Assembly (NCBI GenBank): GCA_964462595.1
Contig: CAYWXM010000037.1
Location: 1 to 34,153, forward strand
Direction of reading: 5' to 3'
Origin: SURF-21 sp964462595
GTDB taxonomy: Bacteria > Actinomycetota > Geothermincolia > Geothermincolales > RBG-13-55-18
DNA length: 34,153 bases
The notes below the pieces were generated by a model that saw only the letters and a list, made by a program, of their open reading frames with translations, did not search any database and was not told the origin of the DNA. Positions 16,671 to 24,077 of this stretch are shown here, one piece after another. The stretch's first letter is position 1; each line of letters begins with the position of its first letter. A program made the position numbers and the translations under genes.

Positions 16671-18353
16671 TTATCGCGGGGGTATGAGCTTGCCCGGGTT
16701 CAGGATATACGCGGGGTCCATGACGCCTTTTACGGCCCTCAAGGCCTCCAGGGAGACGTCCCCCAGTTCCTGCCGCATCCACGGGGCATGCTCGTAACCC
16801 ACGCCGTGATGATGGCTTATCGTTCCCCCGTATTCAAGGATGGCATCGGAGGCGGCGCGCTTTACCCTGTCCCACTGCTCTTCCTCCCTGCCCTCTTCGG
16901 CCATGGGGGCGAAGAAAGTGTAGTAAAGGGAAGCCCCCTCGCGGTAGGAATGGGAGACATGGCATGCGACCATGCTCTTGCCCCCTCCCTCCTCCAGGGC
17001 GCTGCGCAGAGCGTTGCGGACCTCTCCGTAGAGATGGAGCATGTTATCCCAGGTGGTGGCGGTCTCGATGGTATCCACCAATACGCCCAGGTTGATGAGC
17101 TGCTCGCGGAAATAGGCGGTCTCGTGCTGGCTGTTATACCACTGCCTGCCCGGACTCGTCCCCAGGTGGAAGCCGCCCAGCTTGCGGCACAGCCGCAATA
17201 TGCCGGCCCGCATGTACTCGGTCTCTTCCCTCTCCCCCTCCAGCCCCAGGACCATGAAAGCCCCGTCGTCGAAAGAATAACCCCTTCTGGCCAGGAGGTT
17301 GAGGGCCACGTCCTCCCCTTTCCTCTTCCACTGACTGCCGCTGGTGGAACGTATGCTCTTGGCCAGCGCGGTCTCCGTGCGGTCCGAGAGGCGCACGCAT
17401 GTCGGCACCATGCCCCCTTGCATCATCTCGCGCACGGCGGAGACCCCGGCCGCGAAATTGCGGAAGAGGATGCCGCGGTAGTCGATGACGTCGGGGTAGG
17501 GACGTATCCTCATGGTCGCCTCGGTGATGATGCCCAGGACCCCCTCGGAACCGATGCAGAGCTGGAGCACGGAAGGGCCGGCCGCGGTGTTGGGGACCTT
17601 GCGCGTTTCGACGACACCTCGCGGTGTTACCATGCGCAGGGCCAGCACCATGTCCTCTATATCGCCGTATCCGGTTGACTGCCGCCCCGAGGCGCGGGTG
17701 GCTATCCATCCCCCCAGCGCGGAGTGGTCGAAGCTCTCCGGGAAGTGTCCAAGGGTGAAGCCCTGCTCGTTGAGCTGCTCCTCTATCTCCGGCCCCAGGG
17801 CGCCCGCCTGGATGACCGCGGTCTGCGAGGTGGCGTCCACCCGCAACACGCGGTTCAGCCGGGCCAGGTCCAGGCTGATCGCGCCGTTCTTCCCCTCCGC
17901 CATGGGCTCCACCCCGCCGGTGACGCTCGAGCCTCCCCCGAAGGGGATCAGCTCGAGGTCGTTCTCCTCGGCCAGGCGCATCATCCCGACGATCTCATCT
18001 TCCTCCCTGGGCCACACCACGGCATCCACGGGCCTCTTTATAATCCGCATGCGCATGCGCAACGTGTCCCGGTAGCTCTTGCCCATGCAGTGGCTTACGC
18101 GCTGGAACTTACCTGTGGAGACGTTCTCCGGTCCGCACAGCTCCCGCAGCTCGCTCAATACCTCTTCCCCTATACGGGGGGACGGGAGATCGATCTCGTC
18201 CAGGCTGGGATCGTTGAACCTCTCATGCTCCAGGGCCATGCCCAGGTTCTCGCGCATGAAAGGCATTATGTTCTCGCGGTTCTCGACGTCGAACCTCTGG
18301 TCCAGGTCGCCCCATCCCCACCAGCGGGTCTTTCCCTCCACGTAATCGGACAT
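16671..18353 (-). CDS. FAD-binding oxidase, alkyldihydroxyacetonephosphate synthase-like
   Basis: A 560-residue flavoprotein of the VAO/PCMH family. The PP-loop that holds the FAD pyrophosphate is PFGGGSSVTGG (137-147); TLGHFPESFDHSALGGWIATRASG and CIGSEGVLGIITEATMRI are the other FAD-domain blocks. In the substrate domain, ACHVSHSYREGASLYYTFFAP carries the active-site tyrosine region and HHHGVGYEHAPW (from 514) the triple histidine of alkyl-DHAP synthases, followed by DPAYILNPGKL. Alkyl-DHAP synthase replaces the acyl group of acyl-DHAP by a fatty alcohol to make ether lipids. The motifs fit that enzyme, but no other ether-lipid gene is near, so a related oxidase such as a D-lactate or glycolate dehydrogenase cannot be excluded. 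Usual family length. Confidence 0.88.
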   Translation of the reverse strand: MSDYVEGKTRWWGWGDLDQRFDVENRENIMPFMRENLGMALEHERFNDPSLDEIDLPSPRIGEEVLSELRELCGPENVSTGKFQRVSHCMGKSYRDTLRMRMRIIKRPVDAVVWPREEDEIVGMMRLAEENDLELIPFGGGSSVTGGVEPMAEGKNGAISLDLARLNRVLRVDATSQTAVIQAGALGPEIEEQLNEQGFTLGHFPESFDHSALGGWIATRASGRQSTGYGDIEDMVLALRMVTPRGVVETRKVPNTAAGPSVLQLCIGSEGVLGIITEATMRIRPYPDVIDYRGILFRNFAAGVSAVREMMQGGMVPTCVRLSDRTETALAKSIRSTSGSQWKRKGEDVALNLLARRGYSFDDGAFMVLGLEGEREETEYMRAGILRLCRKLGGFHLGTSPGRQWYNSQHETAYFREQLINLGVLVDTIETATTWDNMLHLYGEVRNALRSALEEGGGKSMVACHVSHSYREGASLYYTFFAPMAEEGREEEQWDRVKRAASDAILEYGGTISHHHGVGYEHAPWMRQELGDVSLEALRAVKGVMDPAYILNPGKLIPPR

Positions 18354-18413
18354 CTCCTCGGCCTCCTGATTTGCAAACGACCAATACTACGCCTTAGATC
18401 CGCCGTTTATATT

Positions 18414-19226
18414 CTACTGCGTCAACTCGAACTCTTGCGCCTGTGCCGCCTCCGGCGGCAGCTCGACCACTATTTCCTGGCCATAGTCCAAGAAATCCAT
18501 CTCCATGTAGCTCTTTACCTCTCCCATTTCCGGCAGCCCGGCCATGGTGTACGACATCTCCATGCGCTGGACCAGGTCATCCGCCTTTCTGAGCCACATG
18601 CGTATCTCGGCCCGGAAGTCGGAAATAGACTCCTCCGCCAGCTGCAGCCACTCCTCGGGGAACTGCTCGCCTCCCTCCTCGATGCTCTTGCGGAAAAGGT
18701 CCAGGGAGGCCTGCAGGTATTCCTGGTCGAGGCTGAAGGAAAGGGCTATGGTCTCGTCATCCTCTTCGACAATCTCGGCGTCCCTCGCCAGTTGCGCCAT
18801 TACCTCCATCTGCTCTGCATCCATGACCCCCATGCTCATGTTCTGGCTCAAGTTATAGGCCCCGGTGCTCATCTTCATCCATCCCTGGCCGGGCAGGTTC
18901 TGATAGTACACGCCATCCACGATATATGCCTCGACCTTGTAATCGCCCATGGTCACGAACATGTGCTGCCGCATCTCGCCATCGCTGTTCTGCACGTCGG
19001 CCCTTATCTCCATTGCTATGGTCTGGCTCTGCTCTCCCGCTGCCACAGCCCCGGATTCCATCTCGATGCTCCCCTCGATGCGGTATCCGCCCACCTTCGC
19101 CATGGCCTCCGAGTAATCCACGAGAAGGGAGAGGCTGCCTGTATCCCCGCCCTGCGTGTCTCCCCCGCACCCGGCAACAGACACGAACAGGGCCGCCACG
19201 AGTAATGCCGCTACGATGCGTTTCAT
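18414..19226 (-). CDS. Lipoprotein, DUF6612/LppX-like
   Basis: A 270-residue lipoprotein: signal peptide MKRIVAALLVAALFVS with lipobox VAGC and a glycine-rich linker. The mature protein is acidic and methionine-rich, with the sequence SLSLLVDYSEAMAKVGGYRIEGSIEME, then VEAYIVDGVYYQNLPGQGWMKMSTG, a helical middle part, and a final VKSYMEMDFLDYGQEIVVELPPEA. This order (amphipathic helix, beta strand pairs, 'vdg..Y...pgqgW.k') is that of DUF6612 and the related LppX/LprG fold, which bind lipids or help export them. The lipid-binding role is inference. AGGAGG lies before the ATG. The gene is 60 bases upstream of the flavoprotein gene on the same strand and may be co-transcribed with it. Confidence 0.8.
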   Translation of the reverse strand: MKRIVAALLVAALFVSVAGCGGDTQGGDTGSLSLLVDYSEAMAKVGGYRIEGSIEMESGAVAAGEQSQTIAMEIRADVQNSDGEMRQHMFVTMGDYKVEAYIVDGVYYQNLPGQGWMKMSTGAYNLSQNMSMGVMDAEQMEVMAQLARDAEIVEEDDETIALSFSLDQEYLQASLDLFRKSIEEGGEQFPEEWLQLAEESISDFRAEIRMWLRKADDLVQRMEMSYTMAGLPEMGEVKSYMEMDFLDYGQEIVVELPPEAAQAQEFELTQ

Positions 19227-19298
19227 ATCCGTCCTCCTTTCGATGCATCAATGATATGTCACATCAACTTGCCCCGCCAGCAAGGTCGCGTCTGCCGG

Positions 19299-19312
19299 GT
19301 GCATATATGCAC
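19299..19312. promoter_or_regulatory. Perfect 14-bp palindrome, candidate operator
   Basis: GTGCATATATGCAC sits in the 168-base divergent region between the lipoprotein gene and the metallophosphoesterase gene. Its symmetry and position fit a binding site for a dimeric regulator. No regulator gene is adjacent. Confidence 0.4.
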
Positions 19313-19394
19313 TTAACTTCCCTTTTCGTCTTCCAAGGGAAAATTTTCAGCCACGGTCGTTTATAATCAGAAAAAGGCAGAAGGGGGTGTAGTT

Positions 19395-20159
19395 TTGAGA
19401 TTCGCTATATTTTCCGACATACACTCCAACCTCGAGGGGCTGCAGGCGGTGCTGGGCGAAGCGGAACGCTTCGAGGCGGATACCCTGCTCTGCTGCGGCG
19501 ATATCATCGGCTACAACGCCGACCCCAACGCCTGCGTGGAGCTGGTGCGGAAAAAGGGCGTGCGCTGCATCCAGGGAAACCACGAACGCGGCCTGAGGGA
19601 ACTGGACGAAGGCCTGGAGCCCAACATGAACCCGGTGGCCATGGAGGCCCTGCTCTACACCAGCGCGGAATTGAGCAGCGACAACCGCGCCTGGCTGCTG
19701 TCCCTCCCCGAGGAATTGGCGGTCGAGGATTCCCTTTACCTCTTTCACGGTTCGCCCGCGGACCCCGACGAATATATCTTTGACGCCTTTGAGGCGGCCT
19801 ACGCCTTCAAGTCCCTGGTCCTCGAGCACCAGCCCCCGGCCAATTTCCTCTGCTTCATCGGGCATACCCACGTCTGCGCGGCATACGTATACGACGCCGC
19901 GAACCAGCGCGTGGGAGAGAAGCCGGTGGGCAACGGAGACCGCTTCCTCCTGAAGCCCGGGGCACACTACATGTTCAACGCAGGCAGTTGCGGGCAGTAC
20001 CGTGGAGGCCTGCCCATCGCCACGCTGTGCCTGCTCGACAGCGACGAAATGACGGTCGAGTTCCGATTCCTGCGCTACGACATAGCGGCGGCACAGGCCA
20101 AGATCGTTTCCGCGGGCCTGCCCGCCTTCCTCGCGCATAGACTCGGGATAGGACAGTAG
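19395..20159 (+). CDS. Calcineurin-like metallophosphoesterase (YfcE/MJ0936-like)
   Basis: A 254-residue cytoplasmic phosphoesterase with all metal-binding motifs of the family: Asp8 and His10 in FSDIHSN, Asp36 in CCGDIIGY, Asn62-His63 in QGNHERG, LFHGSP, and FIGHTHV. Family members hydrolyse phosphodiesters with two metal ions, usually Mn or Fe; the closest type is the archaeal/bacterial MJ0936 group, with unknown natural substrate. TTG at 19395 is the start, supported by AGGGGGTG upstream and by the conserved MRFAIFSDIHSN N terminus. A TATAAT box lies at 19362-19367. It is followed after 25 bases by the HEAT-repeat gene, which has its own -10 box. Confidence 0.92.
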   Translation: MRFAIFSDIHSNLEGLQAVLGEAERFEADTLLCCGDIIGYNADPNACVELVRKKGVRCIQGNHERGLRELDEGLEPNMNPVAMEALLYTSAELSSDNRAWLLSLPEELAVEDSLYLFHGSPADPDEYIFDAFEAAYAFKSLVLEHQPPANFLCFIGHTHVCAAYVYDAANQRVGEKPVGNGDRFLLKPGAHYMFNAGSCGQYRGGLPIATLCLLDSDEMTVEFRFLRYDIAAAQAKIVSAGLPAFLAHRLGIGQ

Positions 20160-20171
20160 CGCTATATAGAC

Positions 20172-20177
20172 TATAAT
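20172..20177 (+). promoter_or_regulatory. -10 box of a probable leaderless HEAT-repeat gene
   Basis: TATAAT (20172-20177) ends seven bases before the ATG at 20185, so transcription should begin at or next to the A of the start codon. There is no Shine-Dalgarno sequence and no clear -35 box. Leaderless mRNAs are common in Actinomycetota. Confidence 0.55.
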
Positions 20178-20184
20178 CTTTATC

Positions 20185-20982
20185 ATGAAAGACAGAGAAG
20201 AATTACAGAATATGGCAGCAGCGGGAGACCTGCGGGGGCTCGTCGAGGCTATGGGCCATTCTCAGCCTTTCATGCGCTTCGCCGCCTCCGATATCCTGGC
20301 TTCAGTGGGAACGGCCGCCTTCCCTTACCTTATAGAGGCGCTTAAACATGAAAACCCGGAAGTCAGGAAAGGTGCGGCCAGGGCGCTGGGCATCATAGGC
20401 GACAAGAAAGCGGTGCGGCCGCTCCTCGACCGCCTGGATAAAGACAGCCCGGGGGTCAACCAGTTCGTAGTCGACGCCCTCGCGGACATCGGCGACCCAC
20501 AGGTGGTCGATGAGCTGTGCAAGGCAACGCGCAGCCACAGCCTCTCGCTCCGCTACAGCGCGGTAAGGGCCCTGGGCAAGCTGGGTGACCGCAAGGCCAC
20601 CCCCTTCCTCGTAGAGGCCCTGAGCGACGCGGCCAGCATAGTCCGCCTGCGCGCGGTGGAATCGCTCTCTCACATGGATGAGCCGAGCCTGTGGGCCCCC
20701 ATCAGCGAGATGCTCACCGAACCTTCAGCGGGGGTGAGGGCGGTGGCGGCGCGAGCGCTGGGGGAGATGCACAACCTGCGCGCCATAGACTGCCTGCTGC
20801 CACTGCTGCAGAGCGACATAGAGAGCGATATACTCGAGGCCGCGAAGGCGCTGGGAAGGCTTGGAAGCGCCAAGGCCCTCGATCCCCTGCGCGCGGCGCG
20901 CGAGCGCGAGGGCCGAGATAAGGTCCTCGAGGCCATCACGGCGGCCATGCAGGCCATAAAGGAGTCCGCGGGGGACAGCTGA
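20185..20982 (+). CDS. HEAT-repeat protein (PBS-lyase-type repeats)
   Basis: A 265-residue protein made almost wholly of about seven HEAT repeats, each near 31 residues. They are easy to see as HENPEVRKGAARALGIIGDKKAVRPLLDRL, SLSLRYSAVRALGKLGDRKATPFLVEAL and SAGVRAVAARALGEMHNLRAIDCLLPLL. Such repeats form a curved solenoid that binds proteins; in some families they assist phycobilin lyases, but no such pathway is near, so an adaptor role is all that can be said. The start ATG has no Shine-Dalgarno and sits seven bases after a TATAAT box, so the mRNA is probably leaderless. Confidence 0.88.
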   Translation: MKDREELQNMAAAGDLRGLVEAMGHSQPFMRFAASDILASVGTAAFPYLIEALKHENPEVRKGAARALGIIGDKKAVRPLLDRLDKDSPGVNQFVVDALADIGDPQVVDELCKATRSHSLSLRYSAVRALGKLGDRKATPFLVEALSDAASIVRLRAVESLSHMDEPSLWAPISEMLTEPSAGVRAVAARALGEMHNLRAIDCLLPLLQSDIESDILEAAKALGRLGSAKALDPLRAAREREGRDKVLEAITAAMQAIKESAGDS

Positions 20983-21039
20983 AGCATCCGGGCTTTAGCC
21001 CGCAAGCTTGGCCCGCTCGTATCTCAGCTCGACGATATC

Positions 21040-21070
21040 TCGACAAAGCAGTTTATTTTCGATGTATAAA
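21040..21070 (+). promoter_or_regulatory. Candidate promoter of the HU gene
   Basis: TCGACA (21040-21045) and TATAAA (21065-21070) with a 19-base spacer, about 60 bases before the HU start codon. The spacing is long, so the call is tentative. Confidence 0.35.
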
Positions 21071-21133
21071 GGGAAAATCTCTATGGAAGCGAATTATTCC
21101 TAAGAAAGCTGGAAGATGCGAAGGAGGTGACTC

Positions 21134-21415
21134 ATGAACAAGGCGGAACTGATCGATGCCGTAGCCAAGGACGGCAAGATTAGCAAGAAGGATGCCGCCG
21201 CTGCCGTTGACGCCATGATCAAGACCGTGACCAACGCGCTCAAGAAGGGGGACAAGGTTACGCTGGTAGGCTTCGGCACCTGGGAGGTCAGGAAGAGGGC
21301 CGCCCGCAAGGGAGTAAACCCCAGGACAGGCGAGGCTATCAAGATCAAGGCGACCAAAGTCGTGTCCTTCAAGCCCGGCGCAGCGGTCAAGCAAGCCGTG
21401 GCGGGCAAGAAGTAA
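21134..21415 (+). CDS. hup: HU-family DNA-binding protein
   Basis: A 93-residue nucleoid protein of the standard length. It starts MNKAELIDAVAKDGKISKKDA, has the helical dimer part to about residue 40, VTLVGFGTWEVRKRAARKG, and the DNA-clasping arm NPRTGEAIKIKATKVVSFKPG, with the family's Asn-Pro-x-Thr-Gly (NPRTG) turn that intercalates in bent DNA. HU dimers compact and bend DNA and often assist site-specific recombination, of note because an integrase-bearing element sits 150 bases downstream. AAGGAGGTGA before the ATG is a near-perfect ribosome-binding site, fitting a highly expressed gene. A strong terminator follows. Confidence 0.96.
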   Translation: MNKAELIDAVAKDGKISKKDAAAAVDAMIKTVTNALKKGDKVTLVGFGTWEVRKRAARKGVNPRTGEAIKIKATKVVSFKPGAAVKQAVAGKK

Positions 21416-21452
21416 AACGGCGTTCTCTGTTCACATCACAACTTCTTTTTTT

Positions 21453-21500
21453 AAATTCAAGCCGCTCCACCGTGGAGCGGCTTGAATTTCCTTGCCTTTT
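21453..21500 (+). terminator. Strong hairpin terminator after the HU gene
   Basis: A perfect 17-base stem (21453-21469 with 21473-21489, three-base loop, core GCCGCTCCA/TGGAGCGGC) lies 38 bases after the HU stop codon and is followed by a T-rich stretch including TTTTT. It insulates HU from the tRNA gene. Confidence 0.85.
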
Positions 21501-21520
21501 TCCACCCCGGATTACATAAT
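21492..21520 (+). promoter_or_regulatory. Promoter of tRNA-Lys
   Basis: TTGCCT (21492-21497) and CATAAT (21515-21520) are 17 bases apart. The predicted start near 21527 is six bases before the mature tRNA. Confidence 0.55.
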
Positions 21521-21532
21521 ATATATTCGCGT

Positions 21533-21609
<77 letters not shown>

Positions 21610-21617
21610 GGGATATT

Positions 21618-21652
21618 AGCAGGTCAGAGGGTATATACTCCGGCCTGCTTTT
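21618..21652 (+). terminator. Terminator after tRNA-Lys, inside the element
   Basis: AGCAGG (21618-21623) pairs with CCTGCT (21644-21649), with a further GAG/CTC inner pairing, followed by TTTT. It ends tRNA transcription eight bases after CCA and was brought by the element. Confidence 0.6.
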
Positions 21653-21678
21653 CTCTTGAGCGTGAAACGGTGATCCTG

Positions 21679-21699
21679 CAACCCAGCAATAGCCCAGCA
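21679..21699 (+). repeat. Integrase arm-type site, left copy
   Basis: A 21-base sequence identical to 27514-27534, in the same orientation. It holds CCCAGCA-ATAG-CCCAGCA, two copies of a heptamer 11 bases (one helical turn) apart. It abuts the integrase stop codon, 69 bases inside attL. Short repeats of this kind near both ends are typical arm sites for a tyrosine integrase N-terminal domain. Confidence 0.7.
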
Positions 21700-22866
21700 T
21701 TATTTTGGTCGCCTGCCTTTTTCGAGGCTTACAACCTTCCCGTTTTCCAGGCCCCGGAGCAAAGCATCCGCCTTGAGCACGGGGCCTTCCATGTTCTCTT
21801 CAAGCAAGTGGGCGTAGGTGTTAAGCGTCATGCTCACCGTGGCGTGGCCCAGGGCGCGTTGCAGGGCCTTGATCGAAGCGCCGGAGGCTATCATCACCGT
21901 GGCGAATGAATGGCGGAGTGAGTGCATGGTAACGTGCTTGAGCTCTGCCGCCTCTAGGGAGCGCTCAAAGACCTTGCGGGCGTTGGCCGGATCAAGAGGT
22001 TGTTTATCCCTCGCACCCCTTGTCTTGCAGAAGAGTAATTCATCCGGCTTGCCGCGCTGTGGTCCAAGGATCTCCGCGAGGATAGGCAATAGCGGCACGG
22101 CCCGGCGGCTTGAAGTTGTCTTGGGCTCCCCTATCCCGCCGTGAATGGAGTATGCCCGCTGTACCTTGATAGCCCTCATCTCAAGATCAACGTCCCTCCA
22201 CCTCAAGGCTAGGGCTTCACCTAAGCGAAGGCCGCTATAAGCGAGAACCGCGAATAGGGAGCGCTCAGGCTCCGGGGCCTTCTCCAGCAGGGCGGAGATC
22301 TCGGAGGGCTTGAGGTATTCAAGCTCTTCATGGGGAACGCGGGGAAGGATGATTCCCAGGCAAGGGTTGTTGTGTGTCTCCCCTGTTTTGTACGCGTGGA
22401 GAAGGCAGGATCTCAGGTAGCGATAGGCACGGCGCACGGTGGCCGGGGAGATCTTCTTAGGCGCTTCCTTCCCTTTAGGCTTCATTTTCTTCGCTGCCAT
22501 CTTATTGATCCAGGCTTGAATATCCTTGGGCCTTATATCGTCCAGGCGCATCCTTCCCAGGGCCGGGAGGATATGGTTTCTGAAGGTATGTTCATAGCTA
22601 ACGGCGGTGGAGGACTTGAGCTCCGTTGTCTTCGCCTTTATCCACCCCTCATAATACGCGGCAAGGGTGAGCGGTTTCCCCTCCCGCTTACGTTCCCTGG
22701 GCGGCTTCCAGGTGCCCGCCGTGATTTCTTTTTCAAGGCGCTTCCTGAGGTTGCCCGCCGCCTCTTTCGAGCTGAAGGCCCCCTCTTCGTGCTGGTCCCC
22801 GTGAGCGTCCCGATATACCACGCTGTAAACGGGCTTGCGGCCCTTCATGCGCTTCTGGATATACAT
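21700..22866 (-). CDS. int: Tyrosine recombinase / phage integrase
   Basis: A 388-residue integrase with all domains. The N-terminal AP2-like arm-binding domain (about 1-60, YSVVYRDAHGDQHEEGAFSSKEAA), a core-binding SAM-like domain (about 65-175, LTLAAYYEGWIKAKTTELKSSTAVSYEHTFRNHILPALG), and the catalytic domain hold Arg214 in SGLRLGEAL, Lys249 in GEPKTTSSRR, His315 and Arg318 in HSLRH, His341 in GHATVSMTLNTY and the nucleophile Tyr351. It should recombine the tRNA-Lys att sites. The ATG is preceded by AAGGGGAGG. It lies 15 bases downstream of the CGNR-like gene, so the two form a leftward operon starting in the divergent region at 23761-23876. The stop codon abuts the left arm-type repeat. 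Confidence 0.96.
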   Translation of the reverse strand: MYIQKRMKGRKPVYSVVYRDAHGDQHEEGAFSSKEAAGNLRKRLEKEITAGTWKPPRERKREGKPLTLAAYYEGWIKAKTTELKSSTAVSYEHTFRNHILPALGRMRLDDIRPKDIQAWINKMAAKKMKPKGKEAPKKISPATVRRAYRYLRSCLLHAYKTGETHNNPCLGIILPRVPHEELEYLKPSEISALLEKAPEPERSLFAVLAYSGLRLGEALALRWRDVDLEMRAIKVQRAYSIHGGIGEPKTTSSRRAVPLLPILAEILGPQRGKPDELLFCKTRGARDKQPLDPANARKVFERSLEAAELKHVTMHSLRHSFATVMIASGASIKALQRALGHATVSMTLNTYAHLLEENMEGPVLKADALLRGLENGKVVSLEKGRRPK

Positions 22867-22881
22867 AGCTCACGCCTCCCC

Positions 22882-23760
22882 TTAACTCCGCCCGACAATA
22901 TCATACTTCACGGCCAGGGCGTGAAGCGCTTTCATTGTCCCGGCCTGATCCCGCTTCATGGCTTCATCGTTCAAGACCGCGCTTATATCGTCCAAGAGTT
23001 TACCGTGATAAACATCATCCCACTTCCCGGCCTCAACCCTTCTCCTGGCCATGCCCCGCATCCGTTGGGCCTCCCGGAACTCTTCTGCCCGCTTGAGATT
23101 GCTTATGCGATTCTGGCATACCTGGGAGCAGGTGCTAGACTTCGCCCGCTCAAGCGGAATAGGCCGCCCGCAATTCTCGCAAGTCAAATAGCGATCATAG
23201 ACGCGGCTCCCGGCAGTTAAGAGCTCTATGGCATAGAGGGCGGCAGCGCCTATAACATCGGCCCCCGTAACGCGGGGATGATAGTCTCCGCCCTGTATTT
23301 CTCCTATCACGATATGACAATGCTCATCGGCCAGGGCCCCCAGGGCGGCCAGGGCTTCAACGTCTTCTGTCTCTAGGGCCTTCCCGATCCCTGCTTGCGT
23401 GGCCTTGATCTTCGCCATAGTCTTTACCCTTACCGCCTCCACGTCTCCCGGCTCCCACGTATCAGACTTGCCCGCCATGTAATAGACATATTGCTTTGTC
23501 GGCTTCCCTCCAGCACCAACCCAGAAGGACTCGGGCAGAAGAGGGCAGAAGGTGGCCTCGATCCCGAAACGCATAACAAAAGATCTGAACGCCTCCGGGC
23601 TTTCCATATCAAGGCTGAGGAAGCTATTAAGGAAGTGCTCATCGGCCAGGCGCTCATAACGTGTGCTGCCCTCCGGCCCTGCCGCCTTCAGGGTAACTCC
23701 ATCCTTGAGGCTGCCGATGTTTATAGGCCGGAAGTATAAGGGCTCTGAATCAAACTGCAT
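22882..23760 (-). CDS. CGNR-like zinc-finger protein of the element
   Basis: A 292-residue protein with an alpha/beta N-terminal part of unknown type (residues 1-190) and a C-terminal zinc finger: Cys194, Cys197, Cys211 and Cys215 in CENCGRPIPLERAKSSTCSQ then VCQNRISNLKRAEEFREAQR. This is close to the CGNR zinc finger of actinobacterial ABATE-domain regulators (C..C...R.WC...CGNR...R.R), with CQNR in place of CGNR. DNA binding is therefore likely. In CGNR regulators the N-terminal half senses a small molecule; here it may be a repressor, a control protein of the switch, or a phage-sensing factor. It is encoded in one operon with the integrase. GGGAAGGG precedes the ATG. Confidence 0.7.
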   Translation of the reverse strand: MQFDSEPLYFRPINIGSLKDGVTLKAAGPEGSTRYERLADEHFLNSFLSLDMESPEAFRSFVMRFGIEATFCPLLPESFWVGAGGKPTKQYVYYMAGKSDTWEPGDVEAVRVKTMAKIKATQAGIGKALETEDVEALAALGALADEHCHIVIGEIQGGDYHPRVTGADVIGAAALYAIELLTAGSRVYDRYLTCENCGRPIPLERAKSSTCSQVCQNRISNLKRAEEFREAQRMRGMARRRVEAGKWDDVYHGKLLDDISAVLNDEAMKRDQAGTMKALHALAVKYDIVGRS

Positions 23761-23876
23761 TTTCCCTTCCCTTCTAAACGTTCGTTACGACATCACGGTA
23801 TTAACATTAACATATATAACGAAGGATAATCAAGCCGTAAGACGGAAGGCTATGAAGAAAGGATGGTGTAGAGAGA
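23761..23876. promoter_or_regulatory. Divergent control region of the element
   Basis: A 116-base AT-rich region between the leftward int operon and the rightward replication operon. It holds TTCGTTA (23781-23787) and TAACGAA (23817-23823), a seven-base inverted repeat; a tandem TTAACA-TTAACA (23801-23812); and a rightward promoter candidate TTAACA (23801-23806), 18 bases, GATAAT (23825-23830). These are probable operators for the XRE, excisionase-like or CGNR-like proteins. Confidence 0.55.
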
Positions 23877-24077
23877 ATGGCAGCAACTAAGCTACTCGGA
23901 GTCCCCGAGGTGGCCGAGCTCCTGGGCGTTGCTAAGTCCGAGGTGTATCGACTCACGGAGCGCGGCAAGCTGCCGCACTTCAAGGCGGGGAAGTACCTCA
24001 AGTATGACCAGGAAGAGATCTTGGAGGCGATACGGCGGCCCTTTAACGGGGAGAGCGGGGACAATGGGCGGAGTTAA
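23877..24077 (+). CDS. xis: Excisionase-like MerR-type HTH protein
   Basis: A 66-residue protein that is almost entirely a winged helix: LLGVPEVAELLGVAKSEVYRLTERGKLPHFKAGKYLKYDQEEILEAIRR. This is the helix-turn-helix-17/excisionase pattern, in which a small protein bends DNA at att sites to favour excision, and in some elements also represses or activates promoters. The symbol is given by analogy; the role in excision is not shown. It is the first gene of the rightward operon and its 3' end overlaps the ATPase gene by 14 bases, so the two are translated together. GAGAG precedes the ATG. Confidence 0.8.
   Translation: MAATKLLGVPEVAELLGVAKSEVYRLTERGKLPHFKAGKYLKYDQEEILEAIRRPFNGESGDNGRS

Noticed and set aside
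16263..17678. Long open frame opposite the gamma-glutamylcyclotransferase and flavoprotein genes
   Set aside because: It is antisense to two well-supported genes, rich in His/Pro/Gln/Arg as expected of a GC-driven shadow frame, and has no motif.
17724..19205. 493-residue frame opposite the flavoprotein and lipoprotein genes
   Set aside because: Shadow frame: Leu/His/Arg-rich, spans two real genes and their gap, no ribosome-binding site.
20990..21006. Hairpin GGGCT/AGCCC after the HEAT gene as a terminator
   Set aside because: Short stem with a very small loop and no T-run after it.
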